DNA of 64,000 nt from Vibrio orientalis CIP 102891 = ATCC 33934 (lineage in GTDB: Bacteria; Pseudomonadota; Gammaproteobacteria; Enterobacterales; Vibrionaceae): positions 62,001 to 126,000 of the forward strand of contig NZ_ACZV01000004.1 in assembly GCF_000176235.1 (NCBI RefSeq), written 5' to 3'. Positions within the stretch are counted from its first letter, which is position 1. Each line of letters begins with the position of its first letter. The translations under genes and the position numbers were made by a program. Below the pieces are notes generated by a model. The model did no database searches. It had not been told where the DNA came from and saw nothing but the letters and a program-made list of their open reading frames with translations. Positions 8,990-17,100 of this stretch are shown here, piece after piece.

Positions 8990-9259
8990 CTATCGTAATT
9001 GACTATCTTTACTGGCTCTGCGGTTGTAAGAACTAAAAGCCTTCTCGCGTGCATCTTGTTTCTCTTGGCACTCGATACAGAGTTCAACACCGGGGAGGAT
9101 CTTTCTGCGTGCTGCTGGGATCAGCTCGCCGCACTCTAGGCAGTATTTGCTGTCATTGTGTTCGTGGTGAAGGTGCGCCCGAGCGCGGTTAATTGCATCA
9201 ATAACAGTGGCATCGATTTGATCTTGAACGCCACCATCTTTTGTAAATCCATTCGCCAT
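8990..9259 (-). CDS. DksA/TraR C4 zinc-finger protein (YbiI-like)
   Basis: This 89-residue protein matches E. coli YbiI along its length. It has the four-cysteine zinc finger (CLECG ... CIECQ) at residues ~40-65 and the diagnostic C-terminus YNRRASKDSQLR. DksA-family members act in the RNA polymerase secondary channel, but YbiI-type proteins lack the long coiled coil and have no firm function. The ATG at 9259 is chosen because GGAGA lies 5 bp upstream; an in-frame ATG 12 bp earlier would overlap that site. Confidence 0.9.
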   Translation of the reverse strand: MANGFTKDGGVQDQIDATVIDAINRARAHLHHEHNDSKYCLECGELIPAARRKILPGVELCIECQEKQDAREKAFSSYNRRASKDSQLR

Positions 9260-9359
9260 AATGGTCTCCAATGTAATGAATGACTAGGAGAGCATTATCG
9301 ATTATTTAGCCTGTGTTGATAATAATTAGAATCGTGAATTACTATTACGTAGATGTAAT

Positions 9360-9387
9360 AAAAGCCCTTTAAAAAGGGCTTTTATTA
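9360..9387 (-). terminator. Terminator of the SO_0444-type permease gene
   Basis: AAAAGCCCTTT and AAAGGGCTTTT form an 11-bp stem. Flanking A/T runs on both strands let it end the minus-strand permease transcript at 9418. Confidence 0.85.
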
Positions 9388-9417
9388 TTTGTGGGGTAAA
9401 CCAAAGATCTTATGGAA

Positions 9418-10530
9418 TTAGCCAAAGATAAAGCTATATAGGAAGCCAGCACCGATTGCCATTCCTAAAATGACCGTAAGGAAAGCAGCAATCATTTGGT
9501 TCTTAAAGATAGACTTGAGCAAAATTACTTCTGTTAGGCTTGCTCCAGCACTGCCAATGATCAACGCCATTACTGAACCTAAAGCCATCCCTTTTTGTAC
9601 CAGTGCAGCGCTTAATGGAATCACAGCTTCTGCGCGAATATACAAAGGAATACCTATCACAGCGGCAACCGGAATCGCATACCACTTACCAGCGCCAGCG
9701 TACTGCGCAATCAACTCAGTTGGAATAAAGCCGTAAATAAATGAACCAATCGCAATACCTAACATCAAGTATGGGAAAACTTGTTTAAAATCTTTCCATG
9801 TTGCGTGCCAAATTCGTACCCAGCGGTTTGGTTCGCTCTTTTCAACAATCGTCGCGGTTGCCGCACCGTCAGAACCGCAGCAGCTAACTTCAACTTTTGG
9901 TTCTTCTTTACTGCCACAGCATGAGTCTGTTTTCGTTGCGCTAGCTTTTGCCATAACTGACGTTGCTTCACCACAGCTAGACGTACCACACGACGACTCT
10001 TTCTTCGGCGCTGGTTTACTGTCGCCACAACTAGTACCACAGCTTGATGCTTCTGCTGCTTGGTAAGCTTCTGGTTTTACATAACGTTCAAAGCCCAGCT
10101 TTTCTAACGTGTAACCAGCCACTACTGATACAGTCATCGCCACTAAGAAATAAAATAGGGCGACCTGCCAACCGAAGGTGATGACAAACAAACCAATGAT
10201 GACTGGGTTAAGCAGCGGGCTACCGAACAGGAACACCATCATTGGGCCGAAGCCAGCTCTTGCACGCAGTAAGCCTTTTAAGAAAGGAATGGTTGAACAA
10301 GAACAAAATGGGGTGATGGCGCCAAGCAAAGCCGCGACGATGTAACCTTGACCATTGCGCGAGCTTAAGATGGACTGAATCTTTTGCGGTGTCAGAAACT
10401 CTTGTAGTACACCGACGATATAACTGATCGCCAGAAATAGAATGATTAGCTCAGCAGCGAGAAAAGCGAACATATCTAAGGCTTCACTTGCCATCGACAT
10501 TAAATCATTGCTTGGAAAAACGGTATTCAT
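9418..10530 (-). CDS. SO_0444-type metal efflux permease (ArsP/DUF318 family) with Cys-rich loop
   Basis: This 370-residue membrane protein has two four-to-five-helix halves, each with the family's conserved permease motif; TPFCSCSTIPFLKGLL in the first half carries Cys residues inside the membrane region. The halves are joined by a ~60-residue hydrophilic loop with eight cysteines in paired motifs (SSCGTSCG, SSCGTSSCG, DSCCGS, VSCCGS), a likely metal-binding region. The family exports Cu/Zn or organoarsenicals; the exact metal is unknown. The start at 10530 has GGAGTT 7 bp upstream. ArsR-like palindromes sit in its promoter. Confidence 0.85.
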   Translation of the reverse strand: MNTVFPSNDLMSMASEALDMFAFLAAELIILFLAISYIVGVLQEFLTPQKIQSILSSRNGQGYIVAALLGAITPFCSCSTIPFLKGLLRARAGFGPMMVFLFGSPLLNPVIIGLFVITFGWQVALFYFLVAMTVSVVAGYTLEKLGFERYVKPEAYQAAEASSCGTSCGDSKPAPKKESSCGTSSCGEATSVMAKASATKTDSCCGSKEEPKVEVSCCGSDGAATATIVEKSEPNRWVRIWHATWKDFKQVFPYLMLGIAIGSFIYGFIPTELIAQYAGAGKWYAIPVAAVIGIPLYIRAEAVIPLSAALVQKGMALGSVMALIIGSAGASLTEVILLKSIFKNQMIAAFLTVILGMAIGAGFLYSFIFG

Positions 10531-10590
10531 AATGTAACTCCAAATTCGAAAATCAATGAATCTGAGCATTCAAATTCATTTCTACTTTTC

Positions 10591-10651
10591 TCGAATTATA
10601 GAAATATATACCGATAGGTCAATAATTATTTCGATAAATATCGAAATAATT
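10591..10651 (-). promoter_or_regulatory. ArsR-like operator region of the metal permease
   Basis: AATTATTTCGATA and TATCGAAATAATT form a perfect 13-bp inverted repeat with a 2-bp spacer at 10624-10651. A second AT-rich site, TATATTTCTATAAT on the minus strand, lies at about 10594-10607. The second site matches the promoter of the arsR-like gene at 42428 in 12 of 14 bases. Confidence 0.6.
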
Positions 10652-10749
10652 AGCTAAGTGTTTGATTCTTATTTAAATGGTTTTTATAAAATAAAGGAGA
10701 GGCTTACTTAGTGAAAGAAAACCACGCGCAACAAGGAAGACTTATAGGG

Positions 10750-11073
10750 CTATGCGAAGGCGGAGTGCTGCTCTAACCAAGCATCAATTAGTCGAATATG
10801 GAAATCGATACAGACTTCACCGCACAAGGCGATCTCTCTTTCAGGTTCAGACATATGTATCAAGACGCTCTCGATTTCACTTAAGGCGATCATCTCTTCA
10901 TGCAGTTTGAGTTCTTTGTAGGTCATCAAGCGCTGTTGGGCTTGGTACAAAGCCTTCATCGCGTTAGCTGACAAGGGACGAGTAAGTTGCCCCTGCTTAT
11001 CGCTGTCGATGGCGATGAATTTTTGCAAATTGCGAGTGTGAACTTTGCAATCTGCGCTGAGTAGATTGCGCAT
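10750..11073 (-). CDS. Hypothetical 107-residue protein
   Basis: I do not recognise this protein. It is 107 residues long, soluble, predicted mostly helical, with three cysteines (one in SADCKVH, two in ALCGEVCIDFH). AAGGA precedes the ATG at a good distance and the gene lies back to back with an XRE regulator. It could be a small regulator's partner or a stress protein, but nothing in the sequence decides this. Confidence 0.65.
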   Translation of the reverse strand: MRNLLSADCKVHTRNLQKFIAIDSDKQGQLTRPLSANAMKALYQAQQRLMTYKELKLHEEMIALSEIESVLIHMSEPEREIALCGEVCIDFHIRLIDAWLEQHSAFA

Positions 11074-11169
11074 TCTTATCCTTGCGTAAACGATTGGCTA
11101 GCCAAATGTCTGTATAGGGTTGATTCTATTGAGCTACTTCTTTGGGGTAAATGTAGTGCGGTAAAGATG

Positions 11170-11208
11170 GTCCAGTTATTGCTCCAAATAGGACAAATGA
11201 GTCCAGTT
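11170..11208 (+). promoter_or_regulatory. Direct repeat in the XRE gene leader, candidate operator
   Basis: GTCCAGTT occurs at 11170-11177 and 11201-11208. The 31-bp spacing is three helical turns, immediately before the ribosome site of a helix-turn-helix gene, so autoregulation is plausible. Confidence 0.4.
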
Positions 11209-11226
11209 GTTTCAAGGAGGGAGCTC

Positions 11227-11544
11227 ATGGATCCTATCATTAGCGTGATCATGGAACGACGAAAGCAGGCAGGGCTATCACAAGAAAAAGTCGCTAAGCT
11301 TGCAGGTATGAGCACCAAAACGTATCAGCGAATCGAAAGAGGGGAGTCAGACCTTAAGTTGTCACAATATCGCTCAATCTTACGGTCGTTAGGCATGACT
11401 CACCTAGATGTCGCAATGGATGAGCTCTCGGTCCGGAAAATCGAATCGGATGACCTTGTATCAGCCGTTCGGTTGCTAGACAAAGAGTCGAAACTACTAC
11501 TGATTCGCTTCATCTTACAAGTCTCTAAATCATTTAAAAATTAA
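11227..11544 (+). CDS. XRE family helix-turn-helix regulator
   Basis: This is a 105-residue DNA-binding protein. Residues ~5-60 form a Cro/CI-type HTH (RRKQAGLSQEKVAKLAGMS, then KTYQRIERGESD). The remaining 45 residues look like a small helical dimerisation domain. The ATG at 11227 has a near-perfect AAGGAGGG site; an upstream in-frame start at 11167 would extend through that site and is rejected. It is divergent from the hypothetical gene ending at 10750. A role in prophage or toxin-antitoxin control is possible, but no phage genes or toxin are adjacent. Confidence 0.85.
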   Translation: MDPIISVIMERRKQAGLSQEKVAKLAGMSTKTYQRIERGESDLKLSQYRSILRSLGMTHLDVAMDELSVRKIESDDLVSAVRLLDKESKLLLIRFILQVSKSFKN

Positions 11545-11613
11545 CTAAGTGTCCATCGGCCATAAGTGACAAGACGAGTTTAACAAGTTCTGAACTAAGT
11601 CACCTTTGCTCCA

Positions 11614-12516
11614 TTAGGAGCTAGAAGACATTTTGGTGGTGATAAAATCTACAAGTAACTTTGATATATGCGAGTGAAAATTTATTGCTCGGTAATGAAT
11701 GAATATTGTCAGTGGAGATAAATCATAATCCACAGAAACCTGTTGTAACTCATCCTGTTTTATTTCATCTGAGCAGAAGCTCGTGGGCAGAGCGACAAAC
11801 CCAAGCCCACGTTGGGCAAAAGCTTTTGCTGTAAATCCACCATCTACTTTTATTCTTGATTTTGGGGATAGTGACCTAAATTCATTTGACTCTGGAATCG
11901 TGAAAACCCAAGGATCACCTCCAAAGGATTTATAGCTTGATATACAAGGCATTGACTCCAGTTCAGTTAGAGTTTTTGGTAAGCCATAGCGGTTAATACA
12001 CTCTTTAGAAGCCAAGATAGTAGTGTCCCATTGGCAAAGCGGCTTCGACACCCAGTCTCGATCATCGAGCTCTCCTCGCTCAAAACTAATAATAATATCA
12101 GGGTCGTTTGAGACAGCATTTCCAATCGCAGTACTGTGCTCACAGTACAATGTGATGTCTGTATACGTGGCTAAAAAATCCGCCAAAACCTCCCCAATAA
12201 TAGGTATGTCTGGAGAGCTTAGTCGAACACTTCCTTTAAGAGAGGTTGGTGCCTCACTTAGTCGTTGTAGTGACTGATTGAGGTTGTATAAAGGTTCTCT
12301 AATTTCTTGGTAAAGACGCTCACCCATTAGTGTTGGGGTCACTTTTCGAGTTGTTCGATAGAATAACTTTTCACCCAATACCGACTCTAGTTGTTGGATA
12401 TGTCGACTGACGTTAGAACTGGGAATTGCTAAGTGTTCAGAGGCTTTAGCAAAACTATGGTTTTCATAAACGGAAAAAAATGACTTTAACCAAACATTAT
12501 CAATTCTATCTAACAT
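11614..12516 (-). CDS. LysR family transcriptional regulator
   Basis: This is a 300-residue LysR regulator of the subgroup with short effector domains (CrgA/AaeR-like). The HTH covers VWLKSFFSVYENHSFAKAS and SSNVSRHIQQLE. The effector domain begins near residue 90. The start at 12516 gives the normal family N-terminus (MLDRIDNVW); the longer frame adds an untypical hydrophobic extension. It is divergent from the alpha/beta hydrolase gene with about 100 bp between starts, so it probably controls that gene. Confidence 0.88.
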   Translation of the reverse strand: MLDRIDNVWLKSFFSVYENHSFAKASEHLAIPSSNVSRHIQQLESVLGEKLFYRTTRKVTPTLMGERLYQEIREPLYNLNQSLQRLSEAPTSLKGSVRLSSPDIPIIGEVLADFLATYTDITLYCEHSTAIGNAVSNDPDIIISFERGELDDRDWVSKPLCQWDTTILASKECINRYGLPKTLTELESMPCISSYKSFGGDPWVFTIPESNEFRSLSPKSRIKVDGGFTAKAFAQRGLGFVALPTSFCSDEIKQDELQQVSVDYDLSPLTIFIHYRAINFHSHISKLLVDFITTKMSSSS

Positions 12517-12617
12517 GATTATCCCAAAAATTGAGCCATAGAAACCCATATTAGCTCATTTAATCGGTCTAAACCATGTCATAGGATTGTTCCATAGCAA
12601 CCAGAGTGAGCATATAA

Positions 12618-13463
12618 ATGAACGATAGAAACCCCTTAATTGTCCATCGTGACAACTATCAGTTACAAGTCGAGCAGCATGGCACAGGCCCACACTTGTT
12701 AATTATTGGTAGTGTTAACTACTACAAGAAAGTAATTCCTGAATCTTTGCACGATTACTTTACTTGTGTGTATGTGGATCATCGCGGGTTCTCCAAATGT
12801 GATGCTTCACATCCTCTTGAATCAGTCAGCTTAGATACTATTACTCGTGATATCCAAGCAATATGCGACAGCCTAAATCTAACTAAAATTAGTGTATTAG
12901 GGCATTCAGGCCATGCTTATATGGCAATGCATTTTGCAAGTAATACGAAAATAAATATCGAAAAGTTGATTGTCGTTAGTGCTGCACCAAGTCTGTCAGG
13001 TGATATGCAAGAAAAGCAGTTTGCTCATTGGTTAGAAAACGCCTCTGAACAGCGAAAAAAGTTGCTAGATACAAGTATGGCTAAGCTAGAAAGTGATATT
13101 GCCAAACAACCTGAGCGTAAGTTTGCGCACATCTGTCGTAGATTCGGCCCAATGAGATGGAAAGATGCATCATTTGATGAGTTTTCTTTGTGGGATGATG
13201 TTGAAATGAATACATCGCTACTAGATACGCTTTGGGGAGAAATATTCAGAGATATCGAACTTACGCAGTTTTCATCAAACTTGGATGCCATCGTCATTAA
13301 TGGGGAGCTAGATTTTAGCATTGCTCCGATTGAGGTGTGGGAAAGCATTGAAGGCGCATTTAACTCACTACAACTGATTAAGTTAGAGGGGGTATCACAT
13401 ACGCCGATGCTAGAAGTACCAGAAAAGTTTGTTGATACGATCCTGAGTATATTTAAGCGTTAG
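12618..13463 (+). CDS. Alpha/beta hydrolase
   Basis: This 281-residue cytoplasmic hydrolase has the alpha/beta fold order: strand and oxyanion region at LLIIGSVNYY, VDHRGFSK, the nucleophile elbow GHSGHAY (Ser near residue 98), the acid candidate NGELDF near 234, and the catalytic His in GVSHTPM near 260. A helical cap lies between residues ~125 and 205. The oxyanion HGG/HG motif is replaced by GSVNYY, which is unusual. Substrate unknown. The neighbouring LysR gene is its likely regulator. Confidence 0.85.
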   Translation: MNDRNPLIVHRDNYQLQVEQHGTGPHLLIIGSVNYYKKVIPESLHDYFTCVYVDHRGFSKCDASHPLESVSLDTITRDIQAICDSLNLTKISVLGHSGHAYMAMHFASNTKINIEKLIVVSAAPSLSGDMQEKQFAHWLENASEQRKKLLDTSMAKLESDIAKQPERKFAHICRRFGPMRWKDASFDEFSLWDDVEMNTSLLDTLWGEIFRDIELTQFSSNLDAIVINGELDFSIAPIEVWESIEGAFNSLQLIKLEGVSHTPMLEVPEKFVDTILSIFKR

Positions 13464-13533
13464 ACAAAGTTCATCGTTATGCGCAATTGATGGTTCAAAT
13501 AATAAGGGGCAGAGGTTTGAGTGGTTCAGAATC

Positions 13534-13550
13534 TAACTCGCCTTTGCCCA
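13534..13550 (+). repeat. Left flanking 17-mer of the defence island
   Basis: TAACTCGCCTTTGCCCA matches the right flank at 20564-20580 in 15 of 17 positions and lies in the same orientation. Confidence 0.45.
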
Positions 13551-14007
13551 GAACCTTCACAGTTGGCACTTCGTAACTCAAAAGTGCCCCAAAATGAGTT
13601 GAGACTGATAGGAAATCGATTGGTAGACCTCAGACTTTGGGATACTTCAGCTAATGGGGGCAAAAGGCGAAACCTTATCCTCTGTGTGCTTGCGTTACAA
13701 AGGGCGATCGACCAAAACCAGAGTGAATTGCAGAGGTCATACTTTGGAGTACTTGAGCTAATACAGGCAAAAAAAGACCTAACCCTACTATTTTCTTTGT
13801 ACAGAGAGCCAACCGATGGGTTCAAAGATTAGCTCGGCAGTCCCTAACTAAGCTAATTGGCATGACACTTTGTGCTTCCTCATGTCATATCCTAATCACA
13901 TTAACTGCCAGTATGACTTGAGTTGCTTACGCCAATGGTGGAGTATTAATCAAAAGCAATAGCGTAAAGATTCCGTTTCAAGTCTTAAGTCTGATCACAA
14001 CAATATA

Positions 14008-14044
14008 AGGTCTATTTTGCTTAATACTGATGCAAAATAGACCT
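14008..14044. repeat. Perfect 13-bp inverted repeat upstream of mkoA-like gene
   Basis: AGGTCTATTTTGC and GCAAAATAGACCT are separated by 11 bp. The repeat ends 65 bp before the start codon, so it is either an operator or a leader hairpin; there is no terminator-like T-run. Confidence 0.6.
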
Positions 14045-14109
14045 CCAGAGTCGCATCTTTATGTAAGTAAGCTTTTCTAATTGGATTAAAAAAAGAATAA
14101 GAAGTAAAT

Positions 14110-17100
14110 ATGGATATCAAATATTGGGACGGTGGCCTTGAACGCCACGAAATCGATGCAATTAAAAAAATTGAAAATGTGCTGAGTCCCCCAAATGTGC
14201 AAAAGCAGAAAAGCGCAAATAAAGGACAGGGGTTTGAAGCCCTGCAAGTTTTAAAAAAGTCCTTTAACGAGGGCTGGAAAGGTTATGCAGGTTTTCGCTT
14301 TGTCAATAAACATAAGCAAGGCGAAATAGATTTACTGATAGTAACCCACTGCAATATTCTTATTGTTGAACTTAAACACTGGAACGGCAAACCTGTCACT
14401 TCAAATAAAGGGAAGTGGTTTTGGGGTAATGAAGATAGAGGGAAATCGCCTGTTGAGGTCACTCGGAATAAAGAGTTCTTACTGAGAAATTTACTTAAAC
14501 CATTTGCAGGAAAATTTAGCAACGCTAACTTCACACCACGTGTATATTCGTTAGTCGTGATGACTGGCAACAGTAACTTTTCTGGCTTAAACCAAAAAGA
14601 ACTCGCTGAAACACTTAGCTTGAATGACTTTTGTAAGTTATGCACTAATCAGAAACTATTTAATGAACGCTTTGACCCTCATTCTAAGTCCGAAGTTTTG
14701 TTAAATGATGTCCCACTGCTAGAGAAAAGCTTGCTGCTAAATGATAAGAAAGTAGAAGCAAGGCCGTTATCCGTTGATGGTTGGTTAGGGCAAGAGCAGA
14801 TTTTTGAGCACCCTAATGAAGTATATAAAGAGTACTTTGCTCAAAGTGAGGCAGATAAGAATGATCGTGCCATTATCCGCAGCTGGGATTTTGATAAACT
14901 ATCAAATCATGATGCTAAAACCCCTGATGGACGTATAAAAATTGCTTCTCGTGAACGTGAAGTACTCAATAAAATAAAAAGAGAAAATAGAGAGTTATAC
15001 GAGCATTGTGTTTCTTCACTAACAATACCGACTAAAGAGAAGATAACCTCACAATACAACGAGGTTGTTGAGCTTCCTCATGGCCATGAACGCCTTAATG
15101 ATTTTATTGTTACCTATGGTGAAAACTTATCTATTGATGAGCGTGTTAACCTAGTTAGGGTGTTAATCGCTCGTGTTGCAGACTTGCACCACCTACAACT
15201 CGCTCACCGAGACATTGGTAAACACAGTATTTGGTTAAGTACTGGGCAGCGCGTTGCGCTTTCAAACTTTATTTCGGCCTTTGTTCGCAAAAAAGAAACC
15301 GTGGGCGACGTTCGAGATGAGCTATCGGTATACAACCAAGCTACGCCTTCGCTAACTCCCTATCATTATGATGTTTCTCGCCTTGCAATTATTGCGTGGT
15401 CAATTCTTGAAGCCAAACGATTAACACCTGCGCTTGAAAAATCGTTAGAGGTTGACCTTTCGCAATGTGATGCGTGGTATGGCGACACGTTATTAAGAGC
15501 TCTTAACGGTAAAGATTTTGCTAATGCTGGTGAGTTTTTAGATGCTTTGGTTGAACAAGAACCAAGTAAAGAAGCTGCCTTTAGCTTTTCAACGCAAGAG
15601 CTAGAGCGATTTGTTAAGGCTAGCAAAATAAGCAAATTGCACCCTGAGTTAGAAGAAATTTCTGCAAACGATTCAAAAGAAGTCTTTAAAGCTATCACTG
15701 GTGTAGTAAAAGTTTGGAATAATATTAATCCTACTGACATTAATGCTGGCCTTGGTCTTCGCACGTTATCGTTTTTAGAGCGAGTAGAAAAACTGCAAAG
15801 CCTTAACTTAAGTTTTATTCCCACCGTTGTTGATTATGGTATTACCGCACGAGATAGCTCGCTGTATTTGGTCAATGAGTGGATTGAAGGGGAAACTTTA
15901 GAACCTTACCGTATGCGTAATCGCAGAAACGATATTGTGAAAAGCTTAGTTGCCCATATTGAGCATATGCACTCGTTAGGCATTGCACATGGCGACTTAA
16001 AACCGGAGAACGTTCTGGTAGATAAACATGGTGACGTTTTTATTATTGATGTTTTAGATTTTCATCATGATGCAGAAGGGTTGCTTAATACTGAATATAG
16101 CCCTGCGGATATCGATAACAGTTCAGCCTTTGAACGTGATAATTATGCAGTAATGAAAATAAGCGCAGAGCTACTGGAAATTGACTGGGGAACTGAGAGC
16201 TCAAGCTTTGAAGCAGTTAGCAAAGCTATTATTCACGAACTTGAAGATGTTGATTTTGGCTTTAGAGAATTAACTCGTTTTAAAGATGCTGTTTTAAACC
16301 CAGAAAAAACAGCACAACCATCGGTTGAAACGATTGATATTGAAATAGGAGGAGCAAGAGAAAGCTTTGATCCTCTAACAATATACCCTGATAACGGTAA
16401 GTTATATGTTTCGATAGAAGACAGTGATAAAAAAGCCTCGGGTTTGGTAATGAACTTTTGTGGATTAGGTGGCTTCTTTAGGCTTTTCTTCGATCAAGTA
16501 AGTTTCACTTTTGAACATGGCTTAGCTCCTAAAACAAGAGATAGTATTTATCCTAGAGATATCGAAAATGCTGTTTTAGAACTTCCTTTTGCTATTCGTA
16601 TCACTCAAGGTAGAGCAAGTAATCTAGAAGCACTCAATAGACGTATTCGACAGTTTTATAGTTTCGAAAACGCAGTTAAACAATTTCAATTAAAACAGAG
16701 AAAAGTAGAGCCTCTTTCAGTTGAGCACCCCACCGATACTATTGAGGCTGAACATAGTGTTAAGCCAATATCGACCAAAGATCTTTGGAAGGCAATTCTT
16801 AAAACAGAGACTGAATCTCATCCATATGTAGAGCTTATTGGCGAGCCAAGAACACATAAAGATGATAAAGATATCCTTATACTGTCATACGAAGCTGAAA
16901 AAGATCCACTTGATGGCTTTACCGCTAAAGATCAGGTTGAAGCAATTATCGTTAATGATGAAGAGGACTACTTTATTGGCGAAGTTAATTTATCGGCCTC
17001 AGGATTGAATAGAGTGCAGTTGTCCCGCTATTCGAAGAGAGCTCACCGCTTAACTGAAGACGATATCATTTTCTTTCGCAGTAAAGCTGATAAGTCTTCT

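Larger units (their letters stand above)
13464..14109. other. 646-bp non-coding stretch before the Mokosh-like genes
   Basis: No convincing gene lies here. It contains a 17-mer shared with the far side of the island (13534-13550), a hairpin TTGGCACTT/AAGTGCC at about 13563-13589, an imperfect direct repeat (29 of 36 identical; 13630-13665 against 13737-13772, offset 107 bp), and a perfect 13-bp inverted repeat at 14008-14044. A frame at 13521-13832 is open, but the repeat offset is not a multiple of three, so it is unlikely to be coding. Confidence 0.6.

Noticed and set aside
10703-10768. Short frame with AAGGAG upstream near the hypothetical gene
   Set aside because: About 21 codons only, overlapping the 3' end of the opposite-strand gene; no protein signal.
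13534-13550. Flanking 17-mer as an integron attC core
   Set aside because: ATCTAAC nearby fits the attC R' pattern loosely, but no GTTRRRY partner at proper distance and no integron cassette structure is seen.
13521-13832. 103-codon open frame before the Mokosh-like genes
   Set aside because: It overlaps an imperfect repeat with 107-bp offset that is out of phase with the frame, has no good ribosome site and no recognisable protein features.
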